From: Verrucomicrobia bacterium UBA3761
GTDB lineage: Bacteria > Verrucomicrobiota > Kiritimatiellia > RFP12 > UBA1067
Direction of reading: 5' to 3'
Assembly: GCA_002371135.1 (NCBI GenBank)
Contig: DFGB01000034.1
Location: 1-17,888, forward strand
Length of the DNA stretch: 17,888 nucleotides
Positions 1-6,476 of this stretch are shown in pieces (position 1 is the first letter of the stretch; every line of letters starts with the position of its first letter). The notes under the pieces were generated by a model. It made no database searches. It saw nothing but the letters and a program-made list of their open reading frames with translations, and was not told where the DNA came from. The position numbers and the translations under genes were made by a program.

Positions 1-1565
1 AGGGCAACTGTGTCCTCTCGAAAAAAGAGCCGGTTTCTTGGAAATGGGCGGCGCTGTCATATGCGAGGTACAAACGCTTTCTAGTGGTAGCCGAGTTCGA
101 CAATGTCGTCGTCGCGGCAACGCACCTTGAGCAGGCCGGAACGGAAACGATCTCTGCGCATGATGCGCGCATGGCCAGCATCCCCGAAATCAGGGAAAGC
201 CTTGCGCAGTACGCCGAAAGCGGCAAACCCATTTTCCTTTGCGGCGACTGGAACGCCAGGCCGGGCAGCGACGAAATCGCTCTGATGAAGGAGTTCATGA
301 CGATAATCTCGCCGACCAACGGCGTGCGTACCTACCACGGCCGCAAAGCGACGGACGGATCGATAATCGACTACATCGCCGTCGATACCGCACACGCGGA
401 CGACATCTATACGGCTTCCGCATACGTGATAGACGACATCGCCGCCTCCGACCATAATCCCGTCTTTGCCGAAATATACCTTCGCCCGGCGGCGTCTGCG
501 CTGGGCTGGGTGGACGAGCGCATCCTTACGACCGGACGCACGGGAACATGGTCGCCCGCCGTCGCATGGGACGTAGGCTCGTGGACGGCGGAGCTTGGCG
601 GGGCATATTCGTTTGAGGCGAACGAGCCATCTGGCGGCGATGTTGTCACGATGACCGTGACGGCGTCGTTCGACGCCGTGCCGATGGAAGAGGCGACACC
701 GGACGAAACGGCGCAGGGCGCGGTGTGGCTCGGGACGAACGGCTCGTTCCAGGTGTGGACCGCAGGGAATGTTGCCAATGTGGAAATGTTGCCAACAGCC
801 AATTCCAATTCCCAATTGGAAACAGGAAATATTCCCCGCTGGATTGACGTCGAAGCAGATGGCGTGACGCCCGAGACGGGCGTCGAATACACGTTCAGGG
901 TTGTCTTCGACTACACGGCGGGGACGTATTCGGTGGATGTGCAGGACGGGACGGAATGGCGGTCGCTGGCAGGGCGCGATGTCCCCATCGCGCCGCAAAC
1001 GGACTTCCCGCTGGCTGCGGAGGGCACATCAATCGCGAAGATTCGCTTCAACGGCGACGGGGTGCTTCGGTCGATCACGGGCGAACATGTCGTTGCCGAG
1101 GGGTTCAGCGCGGACGAGGCGATTGTGCTGAAGGGTAATGCGTCCGTCATTCTGGATGCCGCGAAGGCCGCGTGGCTCAACAAATGCACTGGCGGGAAAT
1201 CGGCTGTCGCCGGAAAGATCGCGGCAGTCTCCGCCGATGATTTCCAGAAGGCGTATCTCTTGAACTTCGACATAACCCGCGACAGGTTCTCCTACACGTT
1301 CGAGATTACGGGCATCGCCGTCCTGTCCGACCATGTGACGATCGAGGCAACGCTCCATCGCACCGGCGAGACTCTCGGCGCGATCAACGGTACGCTGAAC
1401 TTCTACGGCGCGGCGACGATGGAAGCGTTCAAAGCCGCGTCTCTCGCTCCGCTGAAGACCGCCACTCTCTCGGAAGCGGACGTGAACGGCGACGAAAAGG
1501 CGTCCGTGGAAATCGACCTCGACGGCGAAACCCCGCCCGCGTTCTTCAAGGCGAATATCGAGTGA
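1..1565 (+). CDS. Endonuclease/exonuclease/phosphatase-family protein with long beta-rich C-terminal region (5' partial)
   Basis: The reading frame (codons from position 3) is open to the left edge, so the gene begins before the window. The earliest residues, GNCVLSK at about 3-23, already fit the family, so the GTG at 84 is not the start. Fold motifs run in order: ATHLEQ (about 117-134), CGDWNARPGSDE (about 240-275, metal/phosphate site), IDYIAVD (about 364-384) and SDHNPVFAEI (about 448-477, catalytic Asp-His). These match metal-dependent DNase/phosphodiesterase enzymes. The exact substrate cannot be read. After about position 500 comes a long beta-rich region that may be a carbohydrate-binding or LamG-like jelly roll, then a tail ending in FFKANIE that I associate from memory with secreted proteins of this group. 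The protein is probably secreted, but its N-terminus is missing here. A short-repeat insert at 769-821 is translated in frame. Confidence 0.85.
   Translation, partial: GNCVLSKKEPVSWKWAALSYARYKRFLVVAEFDNVVVAATHLEQAGTETISAHDARMASIPEIRESLAQYAESGKPIFLCGDWNARPGSDEIALMKEFMTIISPTNGVRTYHGRKATDGSIIDYIAVDTAHADDIYTASAYVIDDIAASDHNPVFAEIYLRPAASALGWVDERILTTGRTGTWSPAVAWDVGSWTAELGGAYSFEANEPSGGDVVTMTVTASFDAVPMEEATPDETAQGAVWLGTNGSFQVWTAGNVANVEMLPTANSNSQLETGNIPRWIDVEADGVTPETGVEYTFRVVFDYTAGTYSVDVQDGTEWRSLAGRDVPIAPQTDFPLAAEGTSIAKIRFNGDGVLRSITGEHVVAEGFSADEAIVLKGNASVILDAAKAAWLNKCTGGKSAVAGKIAAVSADDFQKAYLLNFDITRDRFSYTFEITGIAVLSDHVTIEATLHRTGETLGAINGTLNFYGAATMEAFKAASLAPLKTATLSEADVNGDEKASVEIDLDGETPPAFFKANIE
769..821 (+). 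repeat. In-frame short tandem repeats inside the EEP gene
   Basis: An AATGTTGCC / AATGTGGA / AATGTTGCC run (769-793) is followed by a CAATTCC-type run. The latter contains an 8-bp stem TTCCAATT (803-810) and AATTGGAA (814-821) around a CCC loop. The reading frame stays open and encodes a stretch rich in Asn, Val and Ser within the C-terminal region. A 20-bp inverted copy of 776-795 lies at 1705-1724, downstream of the gene. Confidence 0.75.
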
Positions 1566-1581
1566 GGGGAATGTGGGAATT

Positions 1582-1688
1582 TAACACAGAGGCTCGAGAG
1601 AAACAGAGATGCACAGAGAATTTTTCGATTGACGTTCAAACATATCAAACCTCTGTGATTCTCTGTTTCTCTCGGGCTTCTGTGTTTA
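1582..1688. repeat. Octamer-repeat inverted pair, element A
   Basis: The left arm (1582-1618) and right arm (1651-1688) are each built from ACACAGAG-like octamers. They are reverse complements over about 37 bp, with roughly four mismatches and one gap. The 32-bp spacer contains TTTTTCGATT, a word also present in the spacer of the element near 3794-3894. It starts 17 bp after the stop of the preceding gene. It has no U-run typical of an intrinsic terminator on the + strand, but a transcript would fold into a long hairpin. Confidence 0.85.
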
Positions 1689-1704
1689 AAAAAAGAACGC
1701 CTGA

Positions 1705-1724
1705 TTGGCAACATTTCCACATTG
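1705..1724 (-). repeat. Inverted second copy of the in-gene repeat
   Basis: These 20 bases are the exact reverse complement of 776-795 inside the upstream gene. They show that the in-gene segment belongs to a dispersed repeat family and is not ordinary coding sequence. Confidence 0.8.
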
Positions 1725-1776
1725 CTCGTGCGTGGCGCTAGGGCCGTACGATGTCCCCTTCGTTATAGCGTCAAGG

Positions 1777-1798
1777 AGGCGCGGCTTAAGCCGCGCCT
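1777..1798. repeat. Perfect 22-bp GC-rich palindrome
   Basis: AGGCGCGGCTT is followed directly by its own reverse complement. It lies in the spacer between the converging genes ending at 1565 (+) and 1830 (-). No T-run follows on either side, so it is more like a REP-type palindrome than a classical terminator. Confidence 0.7.
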
Positions 1799-1809
1799 CT
1801 CCTGCATGG

Positions 1810-1828
1810 GGCCGCGCAAAGCGCGGCC
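1810..1828 (-). terminator. Hairpin directly after the yraN stop (possible terminator or REP-like)
   Basis: An 8-bp perfect stem GGCCGCGC (1810-1817) pairs with 1821-1828 across a 3-base loop. It abuts the stop codon of the leftward gene (1830-1832). There is no U-tract, so Rho-independent termination is uncertain. Processing or mRNA protection is equally possible. Confidence 0.4.
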
Positions 1829-1829
1829 A

Positions 1830-2315
1830 TTAAAAGTCCGCCCGGCGTTTCGAGAAACGCACGCGCTTTATATGCTCGATTCGAGAAAGGCCTCTCTCCG
1901 GCGTGCCGTAGACCTCGACGACGTCGAAACGCCATGTGCCGCGGTGGCGCTTCTCCTTGAGCCAGGCCATGGCGGCCATGCGCACGAGAGAGCGCTTGTG
2001 CGCGTCGACGCTGCGAATTTCGCTGTCGAATTCGTTGTAGACGGAATGCTGCTTCACTTCAACGAAGACGATTTCATCCGCCGCCGGATCGCGGGCGATG
2101 ATATCGATCTCGCGGCGCCTGTCGCGGCGGTCGGGCCGCGCATTGCGCTCGAGGATGACGTAGCCCTGCCTGCGAAGCAGCTTCTCCGCCTCGCGCTCTC
2201 CCCATTCGCCGTGGATCGCGGCCACGGGTTTGGACGAAGCAAAAAGCACCTCGCCCAGACGCTTTGCGCATCTGGCAAGAAATTCAAGCGCCCTTCTCAC
2301 GTCTTCGCCCGCCAT
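1830..2315 (-). CDS. yraN: YraN/UPF0102-family protein (predicted PD-(D/E)xK nuclease fold)
   Basis: A 161-residue protein. The core from about residue 37 carries GEWGEREAEKLLRRQGY, then REIDIIARD, then FVEVKQHS. This is the E...ID...(F/V)VEVK pattern of the UPF0102/YraN family, which is predicted to have an endonuclease-like fold and whose cellular role is poorly defined. The usual Gly before EID is Arg here. I chose ATG at 2315 because the family core is fully included and the longer in-frame extension is low-complexity Arg-rich shadow of the thioesterase gene. An N-terminal extension of about 35 residues precedes the core. The start overlaps the end of the thioesterase gene by 19 bp, which suggests translational coupling. 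No clear ribosome binding site is visible. Confidence 0.85.
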   Translation of the reverse strand: MAGEDVRRALEFLARCAKRLGEVLFASSKPVAAIHGEWGEREAEKLLRRQGYVILERNARPDRRDRRREIDIIARDPAADEIVFVEVKQHSVYNEFDSEIRSVDAHKRSLVRMAAMAWLKEKRHRGTWRFDVVEVYGTPERGLSRIEHIKRVRFSKRRADF

Positions 2316-3073
2316 ACAGTCCGCGCGAGGGCGTGGTCGCTCGCGCCATCCGCAGTGCGGACGCGGTGAAGCATTTCGCCTTCGCCAATGGCGGCGACCT
2401 CCGCGACCACATCCTCGCCTGCAAAAGTCTCGGACTTGAAGACGACTTCGCACTCGGCAATCTCGCGCGTGGCGGCGAACGCCTCAGGCGTCGCGTCGAG
2501 CATCCAGCGCACGTAATGGACGTTGTTCACGTGGCCGTTCAAATCGATCTGCGAACGGCCGGCGCGGAACGCGGCCGCGCCTGTTCCCTCGCGGCCGCAC
2601 TGAAGTGCGGCCCTCCCGCCTTCCCACTTCAAATGCGCAAAGCCCTCCTCGCCGAAGACGCAGCCCCGCCCGGTATCGGCGGCCGCGAAGACGGCGTCGG
2701 GGATGCGCAGCACCTTGCGGGCGGCGAGGTCGAGCATCATCCACTCGCTCGTCGCAATGGCAAAGCGCTCGCCCGTCGCGGCGGAGACGGCTTCGAAATC
2801 GCGGTATGCTGTTATTTTCCTGCCGCCGCGCGGCCATGTGGCGAGGGCGATCTCCTCGCCCCAGCGCGGATAGCGCATGATGCGCGTTTTCATGCGCGTG
2901 AGCACCCACGAAGCATTTTCGCCGCGGGCCTCGAAATCGGTTTTGGAAAACCCGAGCTCGGCGGCATTGAGGCTCGCCGATTCCTGCATCAGGTCCAGCA
3001 AGGCCGGCAGCGTGGCGCAGCCATCGGCCCCGCATTCATAAGTCCTCAAATTCCATCTGCAAATCGATGCCAT
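2297..3073 (-). CDS. Acyl-ACP thioesterase (FatA/FatB-like, double hotdog)
   Basis: A 258-residue protein, the usual size for bacterial acyl-ACP thioesterases, which hydrolyse acyl-ACP to free fatty acid in the cytoplasm. The first hotdog (about residues 1-130) begins with a strand like those of the family, followed by LLDLMQESASLNAAELGFS. The second hotdog holds QIDLNGHVNNVHYVRWMLD (about 176-193), whose Asp177, Asn179 and His181 match the catalytic D-x-N-x-H-V-N-N motif. Glu215 in the following KSE segment fits the downstream catalytic Glu; the Cys that follows it in plant enzymes is Thr here. ATG at 3073 is chosen because upstream in-frame residues are Arg-rich shadow of the pseudouridine synthase gene. 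The gene lies 20 bp after that gene and overlaps yraN. A repeat palindrome is translated within it at residues 154-161. Confidence 0.85.
   Translation of the reverse strand: MASICRWNLRTYECGADGCATLPALLDLMQESASLNAAELGFSKTDFEARGENASWVLTRMKTRIMRYPRWGEEIALATWPRGGRKITAYRDFEAVSAATGERFAIATSEWMMLDLAARKVLRIPDAVFAAADTGRGCVFGEEGFAHLKWEGGRAALQCGREGTGAAAFRAGRSQIDLNGHVNNVHYVRWMLDATPEAFAATREIAECEVVFKSETFAGEDVVAEVAAIGEGEMLHRVRTADGASDHALARTVWRAKT
2593..2612. repeat. GC-rich palindrome embedded in the thioesterase coding sequence
   Basis: GGCCGCACT (2593-2601) and AGTGCGGCC (2604-2612) form a perfect 9-bp stem around a 2-base loop. The sequence is read in frame as thioesterase residues 154-161 (RAALQCGR), just before the second hotdog. 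It resembles the palindromes at 1777-1828. Confidence 0.65.
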
Positions 3074-3093
3074 AAGGGAGCGCGTTTGACGTG

Positions 3094-3750
3094 TCAGAAA
3101 GGGATGGGCGCGGCGAAGACGTGTTCGCCGGAGGGAAGTTTTATCTTGAGTTCGCAAGCGTGGAGGAACAGCCTTCGCGCTTTTCGCGCGCCATACTTGA
3201 CGTCGCCGACGACCGGGTGGCCGGCATCGGCGAATTGCACGCGAATCTGGTTCTTGCGGCCGGTTTTGAGGAATGCCTCGACGAGCGTCCAGCCCTCGCC
3301 TTCTTCCAGCCTGCGCCATTCGGTGCGGGCGTATTTGCCCCCGGCGCCCTCGGGGACGCTGGAAACTTTCATCGTGCGCGGATTGTCCATGAGATACGAT
3401 TCGAATACGCCTTCGTCCGCATCGAGCGTTCCTTCGACGCGGGCGATATAGCGCTTCGAAGTGATGGCGTTCCAGTTTTCGCGCAACTTGTCGGCGAGGC
3501 GCTCCGACTTGGCGAAGAGTATGACGCCGCTCGTATCGCGGTCGAGACGGTGCACAAGCCAGACGCGCTTGGAGCTTTTCGCCTGGCCCTTGCGCACATA
3601 ACCGGTGAGGATGTTCCCGGCCGTGCGCTGCGTTTCGCGCGCATGGCGCCCTTCGAGCCTCGTATGCGTGGTGAGGAGGCCGGCCGGCTTGTCGATCACG
3701 ACGACATCCGCGTCTTCGTAGAGTATCTCGAATGGCAGGCGCTTTTTCAT
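3094..3750 (-). CDS. RluA-family pseudouridine synthase
   Basis: A 218-residue protein containing only the catalytic domain; there is no N-terminal S4 RNA-binding domain. It converts specific uridines in rRNA or tRNA to pseudouridine in the cytoplasm. Visible motifs are ILYEDADVVVIDKPAGLLT (residues 10-28), VHRLDRDTSGVILFAK (66-81, catalytic Asp70), KRYIARVEG, and TGRKNQIRVQFADAGHPVVGD in the C-terminal half. These are the RluA hallmarks. Which RNA site it modifies cannot be read from sequence. It is the first gene of a leftward group with the thioesterase and yraN. The A-rich leader contains no Shine-Dalgarno sequence. Confidence 0.9.
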   Translation of the reverse strand: MKKRLPFEILYEDADVVVIDKPAGLLTTHTRLEGRHARETQRTAGNILTGYVRKGQAKSSKRVWLVHRLDRDTSGVILFAKSERLADKLRENWNAITSKRYIARVEGTLDADEGVFESYLMDNPRTMKVSSVPEGAGGKYARTEWRRLEEGEGWTLVEAFLKTGRKNQIRVQFADAGHPVVGDVKYGARKARRLFLHACELKIKLPSGEHVFAAPIPF

Positions 3751-3772
3751 TTTTCGATTTCTCGATTTCTAG

Positions 3773-3927
3773 ATTGGCTTCAAGCCTTTCTTTTTAACAC
3801 AGAGGGACAGAGGCACAGAGGAACACAGAGAAGAGACGAATTTTTCGATTTTTCAATTCCTTCAAGCCTCTGTGCCTCTGTGCCTCTGTGTTAAAATGGA
3901 AAGCTTGAAAGGAAGGCTTGAAACAAT
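3773..3927. repeat. Octamer-repeat inverted pair with outer arms, element B
   Basis: The inner arms 3794-3822 and 3866-3894 are arrays of ACACAGAG/GCACAGAG octamers, complementary at about 27 of 29 positions. Outer flanks near 3773-3789 and 3913-3927 are also inverted (ATTGnnTTCAAGCC type), extending the dyad to about 150 bp. The spacer has TTTTTCGATT, as in element A. It fills the gap between the MraY-type gene and the pseudouridine synthase gene. Confidence 0.85.
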
Positions 3928-3936
3928 CGAAAAATC

Positions 3937-5046
3937 CTACCGGATCTTCAGAATGAGGATGAGCAAGATGGGCATCACGGCGAGTTGCAGGAGAATGAAG
4001 CGCATGAGGACCTGGGCGTTCGTCCAGCCGAGTTTCTTCTTGCAGTGGTCGTGCAAGGGGAAGCGGATGCGGCGGATGGCGGCGTCCTCGCCGATTTCGA
4101 AGCCTAGCTTCTTCGCGAAACGCAGCAGGACGAGCTTCGCAAGCCCGCCGCCGCCGTTGACGAGCGCGATCGGCGCGATGGCGAGGATGATGGCCGGGTT
4201 GCCCGTCATGAGCGACACGACCGCGACGAGCATGCCGAGGAAGCGGCTGCCCGCGTCGCCCATGAGAATCTTCGAAGGCTCGGCGTTGTACCAGAGATAC
4301 CCCGCGAACGCGCCGGAGACGATCATCGCCGCGATCGCCCACCTCGCCGCCTCGGCGTAGCACGGGATGAGGAAGTAGTGCGCGACGGGGCGGTAGCCGA
4401 CGACGACATAGAGGAGCACGGCGAGCATCACGAGCGCGACGACGGTGAGCGAGCCAGCGAGGCCGTCCACGCCATCGGAGCAGTTGGTCGCGTTCATCGT
4501 GAACCAGAGTATGAACGCGGCGACGGGAATGTACACCCAGGCGGAGACGAAAAACACGTCGCTCGTGAACGGCAGCCAGACGAGGATCCTCAAGCCCTCG
4601 AGGCCGGGTATCGCGTCGGCATGGCCGCGAAATATGAAATACGCGGCCGCGACGGATACGACGAGGTCCAGGAGCCCCTTCTTGAGTTCGCCCCACGGGA
4701 CGAGCGCGCGATCGTCGAGATAGCCGAACAGCATCGCAGCGTATACGGCGAGCACGGTCATGAAATCCCAGAACGCGAGCGGGACGAAAACGACTATAAC
4801 CGGCAGCGCGATAAGCGTGATGAAAAGCCCGGCGCCGGTCGGCTTGCCGGCGGACTTCATGCCGTCCAAGTCGCTGCATATCACCTTGCCGCGGTCGCGC
4901 GGCAGTCTGTTCCACAACCGGGGTAGCAACAGAAGAGTCAAAAGCGCCGCCGTCGCCGTGCCGCCCGCAAGGAGCAATGCGTGCGAAGAAAAAAGCCTGA
5001 ACGGCCCCCAATACGGAGTCAGGAATTTAGAGAGAAGATAGAGCAT
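3937..5046 (-). CDS. mraY: MraY-type phospho-N-acetylmuramoyl-pentapeptide transferase
   Basis: A 369-residue polytopic membrane protein with about ten hydrophobic segments. MraY transfers phospho-MurNAc-pentapeptide to undecaprenyl phosphate (lipid I synthesis) at the inner membrane. The start MLYLLSKFLTPYWGPFRLFS is typical of MraY, so ATG 5046 is preferred; the 23 extra upstream residues come from a GA-rich repeat. Conserved sites are FGYLDD (Asp111/Asp112), NATNCSDGVDGLAGS (185-199), MGDAGS (Asp264) and PLHDHCKKKLGW (330-341). Two motifs deviate: the usual KxGTPTMGG is SAGKPTGAG (65-73) and the C-terminal HHH is HDH. It sits alone rather than in a mur/fts cluster. A related polyprenyl-phosphate sugar-phosphate transferase (WecA-like) is the main alternative. 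Confidence 0.8.
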   Translation of the reverse strand: MLYLLSKFLTPYWGPFRLFSSHALLLAGGTATAALLTLLLLPRLWNRLPRDRGKVICSDLDGMKSAGKPTGAGLFITLIALPVIVVFVPLAFWDFMTVLAVYAAMLFGYLDDRALVPWGELKKGLLDLVVSVAAAYFIFRGHADAIPGLEGLRILVWLPFTSDVFFVSAWVYIPVAAFILWFTMNATNCSDGVDGLAGSLTVVALVMLAVLLYVVVGYRPVAHYFLIPCYAEAARWAIAAMIVSGAFAGYLWYNAEPSKILMGDAGSRFLGMLVAVVSLMTGNPAIILAIAPIALVNGGGGLAKLVLLRFAKKLGFEIGEDAAIRRIRFPLHDHCKKKLGWTNAQVLMRFILLQLAVMPILLILILKIR

Positions 5047-5051
5047 AAAGA

Positions 5052-5095
5052 AGAAAGTAGGAAGTAGGAAGGAGGAAGGAGGAAGTAGGAAGGAG
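5052..5095. repeat. GGAAGTA/GGAAGGA heptamer array
   Basis: A run of about six 7-bp purine-rich units directly abuts the start of the leftward mraY-type gene. The same family recurs at 9531-9558 and, inverted, at 9650-9691. Confidence 0.8.
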
Positions 5096-5106
5096 TGCGA
5101 AACACA

Positions 5107-5147
5107 TTTTAACACAGAGTCACAGAGACGCAGAGTGACACAGAGGA
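5107..5147. repeat. Octamer-repeat single arm, element C
   Basis: TTTTAACACAGAG is followed by further CACAGAG/CGCAGAG units. Only one arm is present, unlike elements A and B. The 68 bp that follow, to 5215, show nothing recognisable. Confidence 0.8.
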
Positions 5148-5215
5148 GTTTTTAATCATGGGAAACGACGATATATGCTCCGTGCCTCATAGCTTATCCA
5201 GAACTTCAGAACCGC

Positions 5216-5236
5216 GGACTCAGGACTTAGGACTAC
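5216..5236. repeat. GGACTNN heptamer repeat covering a stop codon
   Basis: Three tandem units, GGACTCA, GGACTTA and GGACTAC, overlap the 3' end of the leftward exported-protein gene. They supply its stop codon (5220-5222) and its last residues (SPKS). A looser related stretch lies at 5198-5215. Confidence 0.7.
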
Positions 5237-6377
5237 AATAGAAATAGTAGTTCGCCACGCGAGGCGGGAGGAGTTTGCGCAGGGCGTAGAGCCGCTCGAG
5301 CTTCGTACCGGCGGGGACGAAGACGAGAGCGGTATCGGTCTCGTCGCCGGGCTTGCCGATCGAAGAGAACGGGACATTCTCCTTGACGTGGAGAATCGGG
5401 TCGGTGGCGTCGGGGTCGCTCTTCCAATCCTCCTCGACCACGGTGAGGGAGAACTCGCCATTCTCGCCGAGGCGCAACTCGTACGGCTGGACGAGGCGCT
5501 CCTTGCGGTCGCGCCACTTTTCAAGCGGCATATAGGAGCGGTAGAAGAACTGGCCGGGCGCGAAGCCGTTGATGCGGACGCGCGAGGAATCGATCGCTTC
5601 GAGCGCGGCGGCGGCGGCGGCGGCTTCCTCGATGGTCATCGAGGGCGCGAAATCCGTCTCCACGTCAAGAGACTTCACGAGGCTTTTTTCGCGCAACGCG
5701 GCGAACGCCGCGGCGATGTTCGAGGAGTCGAGCTTGAGCTGGACGCGTTCGGGTTCGGTGCCGCTTTTCAACGTGAACTTGATGCGGCGCTTTTCGCCTT
5801 TCGGGATTTCGACGGCGGGGACGAAGCGTCCGTAGGCGACAGACTGCGCGAGGGAATCGTCGAAAAGGATGAGCGACTGCGGGCAATCGTAAAGCGCGAA
5901 GACGGCGTTGGGCGAATCCTTGGCGGCGAGCGGGAGGCCCTTCGCGTCGCGCGCGCCGCCGGTGAAGACGGCCTCGGGCTTCGCTTCGTCGCGCGTATCC
6001 TTGATAAGCGTCCAGAGGCCGGGCTCGATTTCAACCGTCGCGCCGACCGGCCAGAAGCGGCATGCGCGGTAGTCGAGCGGCCGCCCCATGGGGAATCCGG
6101 CCTCGCTGAACGCCTTGGCGACGTCTGCGACAGGCGCGACGGTGAGGAAGAGCGATTCGTAGTCGTGGTCGGAATCCGGCCCGGCGAGGAAGAACTCGAC
6201 CGGCGCGGCGATGCCGGGGTCGGTGGAGACGACTTCGAGCGTCACCGAATGCGCCGCCTTGTCGACTTCAACAGGGGCGGCAACCGCGCTTCGCGCGTTG
6301 AAAAGTTGAAAAGTTGAAAAGTTGAAAAGCAAAACAGGCAACAACTTGCTACAGCCCGTAAAAACAACTTTTGCCAT
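5220..6377 (-). CDS. Exported protein of unknown function (possibly YdjY-like N-terminal half)
   Basis: A 385-residue protein starting at ATG 6377. The N-terminus has a Lys-containing start, a hydrophobic stretch (about residues 12-27) and ARSAVAA before Pro, a plausible signal peptidase I site, so it is probably exported. The hydrophobic core is encoded by four GTTGAAAA octamers. The segment EFFLAGPDSDHDYESLFLT...VAKAFSEAGF (about 60-95) resembles the 'hEslL...AL..lG' pattern of YdjY-type domains, but I hold this loosely. The second half has a poly-Ala helix (EEAAAAAAALEAI) and no motif I recognise. Its last residues and stop codon come from the heptamer repeat at 5216-5236. An in-frame ATG exists at 6443, but a start there would bury the signal peptide. 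Confidence 0.7.
   Translation of the reverse strand: MAKVVFTGCSKLLPVLLFNFSTFQLFNARSAVAAPVEVDKAAHSVTLEVVSTDPGIAAPVEFFLAGPDSDHDYESLFLTVAPVADVAKAFSEAGFPMGRPLDYRACRFWPVGATVEIEPGLWTLIKDTRDEAKPEAVFTGGARDAKGLPLAAKDSPNAVFALYDCPQSLILFDDSLAQSVAYGRFVPAVEIPKGEKRRIKFTLKSGTEPERVQLKLDSSNIAAAFAALREKSLVKSLDVETDFAPSMTIEEAAAAAAALEAIDSSRVRINGFAPGQFFYRSYMPLEKWRDRKERLVQPYELRLGENGEFSLTVVEEDWKSDPDATDPILHVKENVPFSSIGKPGDETDTALVFVPAGTKLERLYALRKLLPPRVANYYFYCSPKS
6297..6328. repeat. Four perfect GTTGAAAA octamers
   Basis: Four exact tandem copies (6297-6304, 6305-6312, 6313-6320, 6321-6328) lie inside the signal-peptide coding region of the leftward exported-protein gene. They face an opposite-orientation array at 6445-6476. 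Confidence 0.9.
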
Positions 6378-6389
6378 TGTTGTTTTTAC

Positions 6390-6436
6390 AAATTGTTTCC
6401 GTTGCTTCCATTGACAAGTTATTTCCGTTGTTTCCA
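6390..6436. repeat. Degenerate 21-bp direct repeat with TTTCCGTTG core
   Basis: Two related 21-bp copies (6390-6410 and 6416-6436), each with TTTCCGTTG, lie just upstream of the leftward start codon at 6377. They are between the two facing octamer arrays, in the leader of the exported-protein gene. Confidence 0.6.
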
Positions 6437-6444
6437 TTTTCACC

Positions 6445-6476
6445 CTTTCAACTTTTCAACCTTTCAACCTTTCAAC
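6445..6476. repeat. Four YTTTCAAC octamers (facing array)
   Basis: Four tandem copies of CTTTCAAC/TTTTCAAC are the reverse orientation of the array at 6297-6328. Together they form an inverted pair about 116 bp apart. The array supplies the stop codon (6464-6466) and the last residues (KLKG) of the aminotransferase. The 21 bases at 6437-6457 recur exactly at 15441-15461. Confidence 0.85.
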
